DNA of 64,000 bases from Rhynochetos jubatus (lineage: Eukaryota > Chordata > Aves > Eurypygiformes > Rhynochetidae), in assembly GCA_027574665.1 (NCBI GenBank), contig CM050648.1:138632175-138696174 (forward strand). Direction: 5' to 3'. Below are positions 1-10,590 of the stretch, in pieces (the first letter of the stretch is position 1; the number at the start of each line of letters is the position of its first letter). The notes below the pieces were generated by a model. The model ran no database searches. It saw nothing but the letters and a program-made list of their open reading frames with translations, and was not told the origin of the DNA. The position numbers were made by a program, and so were the translations under genes.

Positions 1-107
1 AATTGCCTGTGGCTTAGGAAAGTCAGATCGGTTTAAAAGCATTTATGCAGCACTGTACTTCTTCCCTGTCCTCACCGTGCTTCAGGCTGTCGGAGGAGGC
101 CTGCTCT
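1..107 (+). CDS. JKAMP: JKAMP internal coding exon (5' end cut by window)
   Basis: This is the first of the three last coding exons of JKAMP (JNK1/MAPK8-associated membrane protein), a multi-pass ER membrane protein. In mammals JKAMP binds JNK and links the ubiquitin ligase RNF5 and the proteasome to ER-associated degradation. The frame starting at base 2 reads IACGLGKSDRFKS, then a hydrophobic stretch (ALYFFPVLTVLQAVGGGLL), very close to my memory of the mammalian protein. The exon ends with one base (T) before GTGAGT, and that T joins AT of the next exon to give Tyr. The exon is open from base 1, so its true start lies at or before the window edge. The three exons together encode 133 C-terminal residues. 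Confidence 0.95.
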
Positions 108-827
108 GTGAGTTCTGACCTCAAACCACTAATAAGTATACCTATAAACAACACTAACAGGTGACTTGAGGGAGGGAAGGGATGTGATGCTCTTTTTGCT
201 TTGAGAATAAGGACATTATTTAAGGTTATTGTGAGGCGCCTTACCTGAAAAGGTTGCTCATTAGTAGCCCTGTTCTAACCAGGCTCCTGACCAGCACTGC
301 GTTGGCTCTTGCCAGTGCTGCTAGAGGCTGCCCCTTCCCAAAAAGAGGCAAGAGAGGTGGTATGAGGGGAAGGTACTTAAGAGGGAGTTAGTTCCACTTA
401 CTCCTAAGGCAGAGTTTGAGTTCACAGATGGATTAAGGTGTATGTTTGGGGAATTTGGCTATCTTTGGTTTAGCTTCCAGCATCCTTGTCACATGAAGGG
501 CATGGGTGCCACAAAATCCCTGCTTGGCTTACTTTTCCTATTATCTGCCGTTTCAATTAGTGATTTGAGTGTAGAGTAACTCCACCTAGAAATACTCGCA
601 TTGAGTGTATTTGACACAAGGTAGATTTGAAAACCCCAGGCAGAAGAAGCTGTGCTTGGCTGACCCTTGTTGTGCTGTGTGTTTGATGTGACGGTAAGAG
701 GTGTATAAACTAAGCTACTATTAGCTCAGTTTACTTCACACCCATGGTTATATGTGGAAAAACTGTCTCTGCAGAAATGCATATAATGTATTTTTTCCCT
801 GCTAATGTTTTCAATGTTTGCCTTTAG
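108..827 (+). other. JKAMP: JKAMP intron
   Basis: The intron lies between two well-supported coding exons (GTGAGT...TTTAG). I see no repeat family or further exon in it. Confidence 0.9.
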
Positions 828-904
828 ATTATGCCTTTCCTTACATCATACTGGTGTTGTCTTTGGTTACACTGGCTGTGTACATGTCTGCTTCTGAAGT
901 GGAG
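828..904 (+). CDS. JKAMP: JKAMP penultimate coding exon (transmembrane segment)
   Basis: The acceptor TTTGCCTTTAG precedes the exon and GTAGGT follows it. It encodes (Y)YAFPYIILVLSLVTLAVY followed by MSASEVE, a single hydrophobic membrane-spanning segment. It is 77 nt long, starts in phase 1 to complete a Tyr codon split with the previous exon, and ends in phase 0. Confidence 0.94.
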
Positions 905-1212
905 GTAGGTAAACATGTTTCCTATGTTAAAATTCACAATATGAAATACTTGCATGAGCAGAGATCACTTTGTCTCTTGCCTTTTCTCAGCAGTGTATTC
1001 TGCATTTAAGCCTCTTCCTTTATGACTTCTCTTAGCTGGAGGAAGCTCCTGAGAGACTTCCCTCTTGCGGAGATACTGTACTGAGAAACTGAAGTGCTGG
1101 AAGGGCTCAGACCCAAGAGGCTTCAGTCTGTGCACGACATAGCATGTCTCTTAAACATGGGGTACTAGGTGACGGGCTGAATGCTGACAGGGTACTGTGT
1201 TTGTTTTGCAAG

Positions 1213-1431
1213 TCTTTCAAGGATCTGCTTGTCAGGAAGAAAAGGCTTGTTGTCCTCTTCAGCCACTGGTTACTTCATGCTTATGGAATCATCTCCATTT
1301 CCAAACTGGATAAGCTGGAGCAGGACCTGCCCTTGCTTGCCTTGGTACCTGCACCTGCCCTCTTCTACCTCCTGACAGCGAAGTACACCGAGCCATCACG
1401 CATACTCTCAGAAGGTGGAAATGGACATTAA
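1213..1431 (+). CDS. JKAMP: JKAMP last coding exon with stop codon
   Basis: The exon encodes SFKDLLVRKKRLVVLFSHW and continues through HAYGIISISKLDKLEQDL, a further hydrophobic stretch and the conserved end TEPSRILSEGGNGH, stopping at TAA 1429-1431. It lies in phase 0 after the previous exon. Two acceptors three codons apart are possible: TTTTGCAAG before 1213 (chosen for its pyrimidine tract) or TTTCAAG before 1222. They differ only by the residues SFK. The conserved C-terminus and stop make the identification secure. Confidence 0.94.
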   Translation, partial: SFKDLLVRKKRLVVLFSHWLLHAYGIISISKLDKLEQDLPLLALVPAPALFYLLTAKYTEPSRILSEGGNGH

Positions 1432-1885
1432 AAGGAGCCTGTGCCAACAACGCTGTCCTGGTGATCAGGATTAAGCAAATTTTAGTGCTTGTTACACTTT
1501 GGAAACTTCTGTTTTAAAAGAAGTTACTTATGTGCAAGACTTCTAGGTGAAACACCTCTGACTGAGACTGTGTAATGTTAAAAAGCTGCACTCCGTGTTC
1601 TTCGTAAGTATCTGGTATAGATCAAAGGGAATGTCTTTGCATCTCTATCACTGTGAGTTTGTCTAAAAAGGTTGTGACACGTTCTAGTACAGCATTTTGC
1701 TTGTATATATTTATTTCCTAAGACAGTATTTTAGGGGTTGTTGGAATAAAACAAGAGAGCCTGGTTTTCAGTAGACTTACTAAAACAGAGCTTGAATAGA
1801 ACACAGAGCTTGGTTTTCTCATCGCATCCTCTGGCAGTGGAAATAGACTTTCATCTTTCATCAAAAAATAAAATTTGTTGAGCAT
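1432..1885 (+). other. JKAMP: JKAMP 3' untranslated region with two polyadenylation signals
   Basis: AATAAA occurs at 1745-1750 and again at 1867-1872. Either could end the JKAMP transcript, so the UTR is roughly 330 to 450 nt if no further signal is used. The exact end is inferred; no cleavage site is visible in sequence alone. Confidence 0.6.
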
Positions 1886-4612
1886 CTCCTCATCTACTCC
1901 TCGTGATGCTTAAGTCTGACTGCTAGGAAGAAGGAGAGCAAATGTGTTGTAAAGGTCTCTGAGGTGTAGTGTGTGCTTCTTGGAGATTAAACAGTAGTAG
2001 CCTTCCCCCTAAATTAATTTTCTTATATCTTGACTATACATTTTCACCTAAGACCAAAGATTTTCTTTTCCTGGTAGCCTGCAGCTCTTGTCAGCAAACC
2101 CCGTGCTGCAGGTCAGCCTGTGCGGCAGCTGCTCCCTACGTATGGGTGAAGCCTTCTCTGCACCTTTCAGCACAGTCCTCTTCGCTTCCTCCTGTAGGGT
2201 GCTTCGTGCCCCGTTCGTCCGTTGCCAGTGGTACCAGCAGCTCACCTCTCCTGCTGTGTGGCCACAGCTGTAGCTCTTCTACAGCAACAGCAGTGGTCAG
2301 GCAGCAGTGGACTTCAGCAGCTGAGGAACAGCTCTTTACATGGTATCACCACTTCAGTAGCGGACACTGCTGGGATGACTGAAGCACAAAACCAGCACAG
2401 ATTTAATACAAAGAGCTGGAGGTTCCTTATTCTCCTTAAAGAGGTAGGAGCATCTCAGCTCTACATTCATCAAAATCTTTATGTGAGCACCTTGATATGA
2501 ATGGCTAAAACTTCCCAACCCATTCAAAAGTGAGGTTTTTGCCTTGCTGAAGCTGAAAATCCACTGACAAAGGGTAATCTTCTCTGTGTTGTAGAGGAAG
2601 ACACCCAAAGTGTATATCCTACATATTAGTTGCCAGTATCTTATGGTTACAGAGGGTCTAGAAGATGCAGAGCAGAGGGAAGAGTAGTAGGAAGATCTTC
2701 TCAAACTTCCTACTCTATGGATCATTGCCTGTAGCAGTGCAAATTACAGTTTCTATTTCCGTATTTCAAGTGAGACAGTATACCTCTCTTATTCTATTAC
2801 CCATCAACATTTGTAAGGACAGAGCCTGCCAGCAGCTCAGCGGCTTTCAGGGGTGTCATCTCAGCCAGGTGCCTCGAGATGTCGCTCTCCTCTTTCTCCA
2901 TCAAGGTAAGATGTCTTTGATTTCGTTACATCTGATAGGCCCTTCCTGATAGCTTTTTTTCTGTGAAATGCCAATTGACAGGTTCACTGCTTCTAAAAAC
3001 AGGGTGCAAACCACCTGGGTCTTCCATGCAGAAGTAAGGTTTTATTTAGGCACTAAGGAAGTAATTGATCTCCGTAAGGAAATCCAATTCTGTCTACACT
3101 ATGTACACTGTAATTTGCAGACACGCTGAGCTAGAGGGTAGTTAAACCCATACTTTTAGAAGACTCGTGCTAAAATATCATTTCCATAAATATGCCTATG
3201 GCTCCATCAGTTTTCTTTAAAGTGTCCTAAACAGTTTTTTGTCTCCGTTTGCACAACTGTCACATCAGTACACAGTAGGCACGTGAGCAGCCAGCGCAGC
3301 ACCGTGCAGGAAAAGCCCTTTGCAAGGGCGCGGTGCGGAGGACCGCCCGCTTTTATGTGCATTTCCCTGTATGGACTATACACGTTGGGGTTAAATGTCG
3401 GACTGCCTGTTGTTTTTAAAAAACAAGTCTCAACAACTGCCAGGTAACACTAGCTGTAGAAAAGACATCTTTTGCTAGGTCTAGAGCACCGTGTGCTAAT
3501 TTTGAAGGCTGCAGAATGAGGGACTCTGGTAAAAGCAGAGCTTACCGGAGGCACTGCACCCCATGGACCACGCGTGGCGTAACCAAACACTGACCTGTCT
3601 GCTGGGCCCCAGTGCTTTAGCCTTCAGCAAAACCTGGAATGCAAAATACAAATTAATAAACCCTGTTTATCCCCTTCTCTCAGTAGCATTAAAAAAAGAC
3701 GTAACAGCAGCCGAGGAGTTAGGGAGACGCAGCTGGATAAATACATGGAGTTTGGAATGACCAAGCGTTGTTTTTGTGCAGGCACCCCTGTGCATTTCAC
3801 ACAGAAAATAATACTGGTGCTGCTTTCTCTTCTGCTGCGTGTTCACCATCCTTACCCCCCCCCCTCACCTGACTTCCTTCCAGGGATATTTCCTTCCTCT
3901 ATAAAATCCTCGTTCTTCTCCCTAATTTCCTGTCACATTACCCAGACCCGGTGATTTCAGAGCAGCCCGTGTGCCATAGCCTTTCAGCTTTAATATTTTC
4001 TACCTTCTGGAATAAGACAATAGTCATACAGTGACCAAACCTGTGATTCACTGCAAACGAGATGTCTGTGAATCAACAAATAAAGTAGGTATTTCTAGGA
4101 TTTGAGTTTAAAGTGATATGTTTACGCCTAAGGCCCCTGGGTAATACCACGCCTCCCCAAGACAAGCGTATAGGATATTGGCCATGTAAATGGAAACAGC
4201 AGTACAAACTGCCCACATGTAAAATTCTGGGGAACATAAACAGTAATTAACCAAATTAACCATATAGCCCTACAGTGACAACCACACAACTGCAAGCTGC
4301 GGGTCTGTTAGGGTAGATAAAACCTTGTGGAAAAGCAAACCTGTAGTTCTGGAAACATCAGTGGTGCTCGGACTGTTTTACAGCACCCTCACTGCTATTA
4401 CCACAGCCCTCTAGAAAGTGGAAATTAAAGATGACAATATCCAGGTCTTGTCATAAAACACGCCAGGTTCTAACAAAGGTACCACTGGGTCCCAGTCTGC
4501 AGCAGTGTGATCGGCTACAGCGCGGCTGTGCTACTCGTGTTTTGTCCCAAACTGCTAAGAATTAACATGTTCTGGGATTTAAAAAAAATAAAAAGAGTGG
4601 AAAAGAAAAAGG
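1886..4612. other. Convergent intergenic region between JKAMP and CCDC175
   Basis: The 3' ends of JKAMP (+) and CCDC175 (-) face each other here. Open frames around 1970-2500 and 3560-3950 are short, overlap on both strands and resemble no protein I know. A CCDC175 3'UTR must run leftward from 4612, but I cannot fix its end. A small GC-rich hairpin (GCCCTTTGCAAGGGC) sits near 3316-3330. Confidence 0.5.
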
Positions 4613-4772
4613 TTAACGTGTCTTACAGTGAGCATCCATTCTGTGTTTTTTGACAACCAGAGAATCCAGTCCTTCCAGCTTATTTTCCACCAATTTTTTC
4701 CTCTCGTCATTGAATTTTTGTTGTGAGAGCTGTCACTGCGCTCAGTGTTTCACGCTCATTCTCCAGAAATTC
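4613..4772 (-). pseudogene. CCDC175: CCDC175 terminal coding exon, with one-base insertion
   Basis: The acceptor CTCATTACAG is followed in phase 0 by EFLENERETLSAVTALTTK, then IQ and TGA at 4707-4709. One extra base in the five-base T run 4715-4719 (A run on the coding strand) causes this. Removing it restores FNDERKKLVENKLEGLDSLV and on to the TAA at 4613-4615. The restored part matches the human C-terminal region as I recall it. Confidence 0.86.
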
Positions 4773-5313
4773 CTGTAATGAGAGAGTTGAGTTTACTTTT
4801 TCTTAAAAAAAAAAAGCCCCAAATAAACCCCAACACCTCAGAAAATGTTAAGAATGTTGTGTTGTTAATATTTGGGTTTCCCACGGTGTGACTGGCCACC
4901 AGACCTGTAGCTCTGCAGGAAGTTTTCCATTAACTACCCAACCCTCGCATTATTAAAAAGCAGTTTCCCTTTCTAACGGAATAACTGGTGAAAAATCTTT
5001 CTTACATGACAGTTTGGTTTAATTCCTGTTCAAAATGAAAGCCATCCTCAACTGGAAAAATATTGCAAGGCTGATGAGCTGAAGGTAAAAAAGCTGGAAT
5101 GTTATCAGGCACAAGACAAGCAAAAGGAACAATAGTGGGAAAAATTATTTTTGTAGCCAGGACTTTTATAAAAGGTTGCAAAAACAGGTTTAATACTTTG
5201 CCCCCGTATGACTTCCAAGATTGTAGTGCCCTATTGGAAAAGTGTGATTTTATTTTTCACATGATAAGTGCAATATTGTTATGCAAACCGGTACAATAGA
5301 AATTGAAATTCAC

Positions 5314-5357
5314 CTTTTGAATAAAGGTCTCCTCTGACCATCCCTTCAGAAGATGAT
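5314..5357 (-). pseudogene. CCDC175: CCDC175 exon 14
   Basis: This small exon reads DHLLKGWSEETFIQK when G from the previous exon is added. The acceptor is CTGTTGTAG and the donor GTGAAT, and it ends in phase 0. Confidence 0.87.
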
Positions 5358-5477
5358 CTACAACAGAGTTAAGAGTTAAAATGTGGTTAAAAAAAAAAAA
5401 AAAAAAGACATAAGGACTGAAAGATATTCTTTAAAAAGTGTTACTTTTTTGTTTGGAAACCGTAATTAACATGTTAC

Positions 5478-5580
5478 CGTGAAGCACTGCTAGGTCATTC
5501 AGGAATTTGACTGTTGCTGACTTGTGGTTTTCCGCTTCAGAATTCATTGCAAAAATATCTTCTTTTATCTGCGCAATGCA
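5478..5580 (-). pseudogene. CCDC175: CCDC175 exon 13
   Basis: The exon is open and reads CIAQIKEDIFAMNSEAENHK, then SATVKFLNDLAVLH, ending G before GTAACA. The acceptor TTTTTTTCACAG is strong. Confidence 0.9.
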
Positions 5581-5985
5581 CTGTGAAAAAAATAATTACA
5601 ACAGAATAATCCTTCTAGACTATTATTTAGAAATTATTTAGACATAATTTCCAGTTTCACTGTTGCTGAAGAAATCAGGAAGAATGAACTGAATCTTAGC
5701 TTTAACAGAAGTTAGTTTTAACAGAAACACAAAGGTCAGTGGATGCCTGTGGAAACACTTTCGGCCAAACAACAAACGTCCATTTCATCTTGTTGAACAG
5801 ATTTTTACAGTTGCCAAAATCAACAAAAGCCAGCTATGTCTGTGCTACCGACTGAAATGGATGAGGGCGCTGAGAACAGCCGGAGCAGCACAGGTCGTGT
5901 GTCAAGAGGACAACTCTTCCTCACTCACACCCCCAAAATTGGATGGACTCACGCTGGATGAGCTCCACCAGTACCCAGCTTGTAC

Positions 5986-6640
5986 TGTCGTGGGTTTGGC
6001 TGAAATGTGTTAGGTGGCCCCTAACACAAGAACGAGCGTTCCCTGGTGCAATACTGTTTTGCCAATTGACGGGGTTGACAGAAAGAGCACAGAAACCAAA
6101 TTAAAGTTAGAAAGGAAAAACTTATTTTACTACAGTCTAAACCAGCAGGCAGCATGAGCAAGGTAACGCACCTATCATTACTACACAGAGTTAACGACAG
6201 TGATTAAGAAAGACACATCGCCAATGGCCCTAATCCTTTACCATCATCCAGACCCGCACATCAGCCGGGGAGCCCCAGTCGCAGCGAGGATTTGGAGAAC
6301 CTGTCCCGGCAATTGGGAAGTCCTACGCCGTGTGTCCACTCGTAGGTGAGGATCTCCAAAGTTGCTGTGAGAGGGTCCAGCTTTTATACAGTTGAATACA
6401 CAATCTTTGAGACTCCACATGTGGAAACATCTGGCGTTCCCCTCCCTCTCCATTGGATTTCACCCAAGGTGGGGCCAGGGCCCAGGGGGGAACCCAAAGG
6501 GGCGTCTATATCTGTTTACTTTTGATCACATTCTTTCAGACAAGGCCGGACATCTGTCGGCATGGCCTTGACAGTCTGCCTCTGAACAGATACTGCATCC
6601 TGCTGATGATTATGTTTTATCTGAGCTACATCTTTCACTG
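5986..6640 (-). mobile_element. Endogenous retrovirus LTR (solo or fragment) in a CCDC175 intron
   Basis: Read on the minus strand, the block has a TATA box (CTGTATAAAAGC, complement of 6380-6391) and about 360 bp of R-U5-like sequence. It ends in AACCCACGACA at 5986, the usual avian LTR terminus. The 5' (right) boundary is not clear: I could not find the inverted terminal dinucleotide or a target duplication, so 6640 is a minimum estimate. No internal viral genes are visible. It lies in the same orientation as CCDC175. Confidence 0.55.
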
Positions 6641-6907
6641 ATGATCGTACAGATTTCACTAATGATCAGCGGATATTCTCATAGATTTCATACCGATGTG
6701 ATGCTGGTCGGGAGATTCACTCAGAAGTCAACTTAGGCCTGTTTGAGGCCTGTAATCCAGGCATTTTTACATCAAATACAGGCATCAGAATATAGGCTTC
6801 TGAGCTTCTGTTAGTGGGCTGAACATATGGAGAGGGATCTTGGTAGCATAACCGAGAGTTATCTTCCTGACGGAAGCCTTTCTTTCCATGAGGGTATCTT
6901 TGGAGCT

Positions 6908-6948
6908 GCAGAGTAGCTGGTACTCTGCAGAGTAGCTGGTACTCTGCA
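6908..6948. repeat. Tandem duplication of a 19-bp hairpin unit
   Basis: GAGTAGCTGGTACTCTGCA occurs twice in direct tandem (6911-6929, 6930-6948), preceded by GCA. Each copy forms the stem GCAGAGTA/TACTCTGC around the loop GCTGG, so neighbouring hairpins share arms. Confidence 0.9.
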
Positions 6949-7528
6949 GTGCTGGCACACGGGGATTCCAGCAGCTGCCCTTGTGGCAGCAGCACGCTGT
7001 GCTGGCAGGCAGCAAACATGCACAGGGCTCAGCTTGCCTCAGAAATAGAGTCCACGTGGCTGCACAAATGTGGGTTCAGGTCTGGATGGCAGCCTGGTCA
7101 CAGCTGGCAATAAGACCACTTTCAGGATCCTTTGTGTGTTTTACAGGGATGGAGGTTCTACTACACAGTTAGCGGGGGCCTGCATGTTATACAGAATGTT
7201 TTCAAAAGCATGTATTCCCAATTGCACAGGCCTATTCTAGGTCTCACATTCATCTCAGCCCTCTTCATGTGGCAGGAAAGCCTTTTCCTACAATCCCTGA
7301 CTGAACGCAGCAGATACCTGATACTGATTATGCCTCAGGGAGATGCCTTGCCCTTGGATATTCCTCTTTGTTCCTTTCGAAGTACACACAGCTCCACATA
7401 TTTAAAAGGCCAGGCTGCTCTGTCCTGTTTATGTTTCATCATCTTCTGTGGCGAGTTCTCTGTGAAATGAAAACTGATCAGAGAACTTCATACTGAGAAG
7501 GAACACCATCACCCTTCAGTATACTCAC

Positions 7529-7681
7529 TCATTTGAATCTGCAGTTCTCAGTGTTCACAACATCAGGTTTCCTGTTGATCTCATAGATGTCTCGTTCCAG
7601 CAGCTTCATACTCTCCGTATGACTTTTCAGTTGGCCAGTTGCAGCATCACGCTTGACCCGCAGTTTGTTCCTCAGTGCCAG
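7529..7681 (-). pseudogene. CCDC175: CCDC175 exon 12, ending in TGA
   Basis: It reads LALRNKLRVKRDAATGQLKS, HTESMKLLERDIYEINRKPD, VVNTENCRFK and then TGA (7529-7531), directly before a consensus donor GTGAGT. The other two frames are closed early. The next exon continues in phase 0 with the expected homologous sequence, so the TGA replaces one sense codon. Confidence 0.88.
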
Positions 7682-9029
7682 CTGTGAATAATAAACGCTG
7701 CTAACTGATCTTTATACAGGATTTGTGTAACTAAATAAAGTGATAAGAGTTTTTGTTACGTGGCACCTTTCATTTAAAAAACCTCACAGTACGATCTGAG
7801 ACAGGTATCTATGCCCTCTGACCAATGAGGAGGAAGAGATATAGAGTGGAGAAGCAATTGCTTATGGTCCACAGGAAAGGAACCAGCTGTGGCACAAAGT
7901 GACCCTCCTGCTGCAGGGCCACCCAATGACAGGAGCATCACCTTTCTGTCACTGGAAGCGCAGGTGTACACAGCTGTTTTGTTATGCTATTCCTATTCTA
8001 ATATGGTCAGAAAAACAGGTCTCCCTTCCCTGAACAGCGACAATTTCTGTGTTGATATGGCTTCTGTGGAGCTCATCAGAGAGATTTGCCAATTACTAGG
8101 CCACCGGGGCACAAATCCTGCAAGCTGACCAGCCTCGGAAGAGCCCTTTATGTAGTTTATTGAGCTTGTCCTATGCTTCTCAGTAACTAAAGACACTAAT
8201 GCTTCCTATTAACAGCAGAAGGCGTGACTGTGTTCCTTTTCCACCTGACAGTTTTGTTCTGTCAGAGAAGCAGAAAGCAAGAGCTATCTGACCGTTTGCC
8301 TGGGATGTACAGTCCTGCTGAAGCAAGCTCTGGCCAAGCTGCCTGCAGCAGCCCTGAGCAAACACTCCCAGTACCTACTGGGACTGGTTGTGTATGCACC
8401 ATAGCGATGGCCAGTGCAGGCGCAGCAGGTTTGACATGTGCTGTGGCTACTGCACTCAGGCTCACCAGCTGGAGCAGGTCTGAGGGCAGATGACAGGCAG
8501 AGTCACAGCGTGAGCTCTGCGGGGACGCTCCATCTAGGTGCACCACGCCTCGGACATTTAGAGCCGCTGCAACTACCCCCACAGCTTTACGAGTTTCTTT
8601 CTCCTCACACTGGTGCTGATTGAATGCCTGAAGTCAGAAATGAGAAATACAGGTAAAGAGCCAAGGATACAGAACCAAGTATGACTGGCTGGAGCGGCAG
8701 AAATACCGGCCCTAGCAGTAGCAATCATCTGAAGAGAAGCAAGCTCACCAATGGCCTTAGTTCACCAGCTTCTTTTTGGCCTGCTCATGGGCCTAAGGAA
8801 TGCAAAATCAAGCACAAGGGCAGCCTGATATAAATGCTGGGTTGGAGGCTGAGCTGAGGACTGAGGCATCCCACAGATGGGAACACAGCACCAGAGGAAA
8901 GTGTGTTCTCAGCCCCAGCCTATCTTCCCAACTCCCAGTCTCCATGGATGCCTGTTATTTACTGGGAGGAAATAAACCTGGTGGTGTAAAACTTTGCAGA
9001 AGCAGTACAGCTAAGTTTTAAGCTGTTAC

Positions 9030-9109
9030 CGTGTCCTTCTTGAGCTTCCCTGTAGTTTTGATTGACTGCTGAATAGCTCTTTTGACTCGTATCTCTTCAT
9101 CTTTCTTTT
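9030..9109 (-). pseudogene. CCDC175: CCDC175 exon 11
   Basis: The exon is open and reads (E)KKDEEIRVKRAIQQSIKTTG, then KLKKDT, ending in phase 0 before GTAACA. The acceptor is GCTGTGTAG. Confidence 0.9.
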
Positions 9110-9403
9110 CTACACAGCAGAGAAAGGGGGTTTAGACAGTGTAATGACTGAAGATTAGAGTTAAGAAGTTATGAATAAAACTAGGTCCTATCAGTAAGTG
9201 ATCTGTTTAAGTGGTTCGGCATTTTTTCAAAAGCGCTTTATATTTGTTATGACCATGCCTTTTGATTCCAGTTGTTGCAAAGAGCTCTATTTATACTTGT
9301 TTCGTAGTTCACCTCAGCCTTAGGCAGACAAAGGGCTATGCATGCTGGTTTTGGAAACAGCAAGAGAAAGCCCCACTGTGTAGAAGAGCTACTTAATACT
9401 TAC

Positions 9404-9542
9404 CTAAAAATGCTTTCCTCAGTTCTTCATATTTTGTATATTTCTGTTCTTTTTCTCTCTGGGTTTCTTCCAAGCTTAGCCTGCTTATGTTTAATTCTTG
9501 CTCTTTTTTAAGTAGATTTTCAGCTGCAGCTTTGATGTCATT
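9404..9542 (-). pseudogene. CCDC175: CCDC175 exon 10
   Basis: The exon is open and reads NDIKAAAENLLKKEQELNIS, then RLSLEETQREKEQKYTKYEE and LRKAFL. It ends G before the consensus donor GTAAGT, and the G joins AA of the next exon as Glu. Confidence 0.92.
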
Positions 9543-9639
9543 CTGTAATGAAACTAAATATTAATAATCTATCTAAGCAGCATCAAACACATGAATATTC
9601 AGAGTAAAAGACAAAAACAGAGAAACGAATACTGGAAGT

Positions 9640-10590
9640 GATCCCCAAAGGTCATCTTAGTCCACCTCTCTGCCGTACAGCAGAATCAATTAGACCTAAG
9701 TACCCATGACAGATGTTTAATTTGTCCTTAAAAACCCTAGTGGTAGAGATACCATGTCTCAGACAGCTGATTCCAGGGTTTTGCTATTTGTACTGTCAGT
9801 GCTTTCTTAGGGCCTAACTTCTTCTGAAGTTAAATTTACTCTGTTCCCTGTTATTTGTATCAAGTGGACAAGGAGAAAAGCTTATCACCTTGCTATCAAT
9901 TTTCATTTATTCAGTACTTACTACTATGTCTTCTGTTAGATTTACCCATTTCAAATGGAAAAGCTGCACTTTTTTTTTTCATCTTTACTTAGCTCCTCTT
10001 GGTCCTCAAAATAATCTACATCTTCCTTAAATGAGGTGATTAATACCAGACACTGGGCTCTAGCTGTGTCCTACCAAAACCAGATAGAGTAGAAAATTTA
10101 TATCATAAGCCTTGCCAGGCTATCTGCCTCTTCATACAGACTGGTTTGACTGTTGCCTTCATCGTTACTACAAATCTTTGTGGACTTCAGTGCAACTTGT
10201 GAGCTTTAGTCGTATTTATCACTGCCTAAACACCTCCCTCATGATGGGTTTGTACAGGCAACAGTTTCTATGTAACCACAAAAAATAGGGTGTTGGTTTT
10301 TGGGTTTTTTTATTATGACCTTTTATCCCAAAATTTACTCCTCCAACTTGCTAGAATCATTTTGAATTCTAGTTCTGCCCTGCAGAGCGTGCTCCCACTC
10401 TTATGTTTGTCATCTGCAGACACGGTAAGCATTCACTCTACCACGTCACTTGAGTCTTGAAGGAAACTATAGATTAATTCCACTCTGAGTGCAGGTGTCC
10501 CACAAACTAATGGGGACCATTATTCTTTTTGTCTAGAAAGCATGGGTAACTATTATCTAGGATGAATTTCCAACTGGTTTTGTACCAGGG
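9640..10590 (-). mobile_element. Old degenerate CR1 LINE fragment
   Basis: Successive phrases match reversed CR1 consensus in order: the 3' tail (CCAAAGGTCATCTTAGTCCA), a middle part with the AATACCAGACACTGGGCTC phrase, and a part resembling TTTGTCATCTGCAGACAC. It is strongly diverged, so both limits are approximate. Confidence 0.5.
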
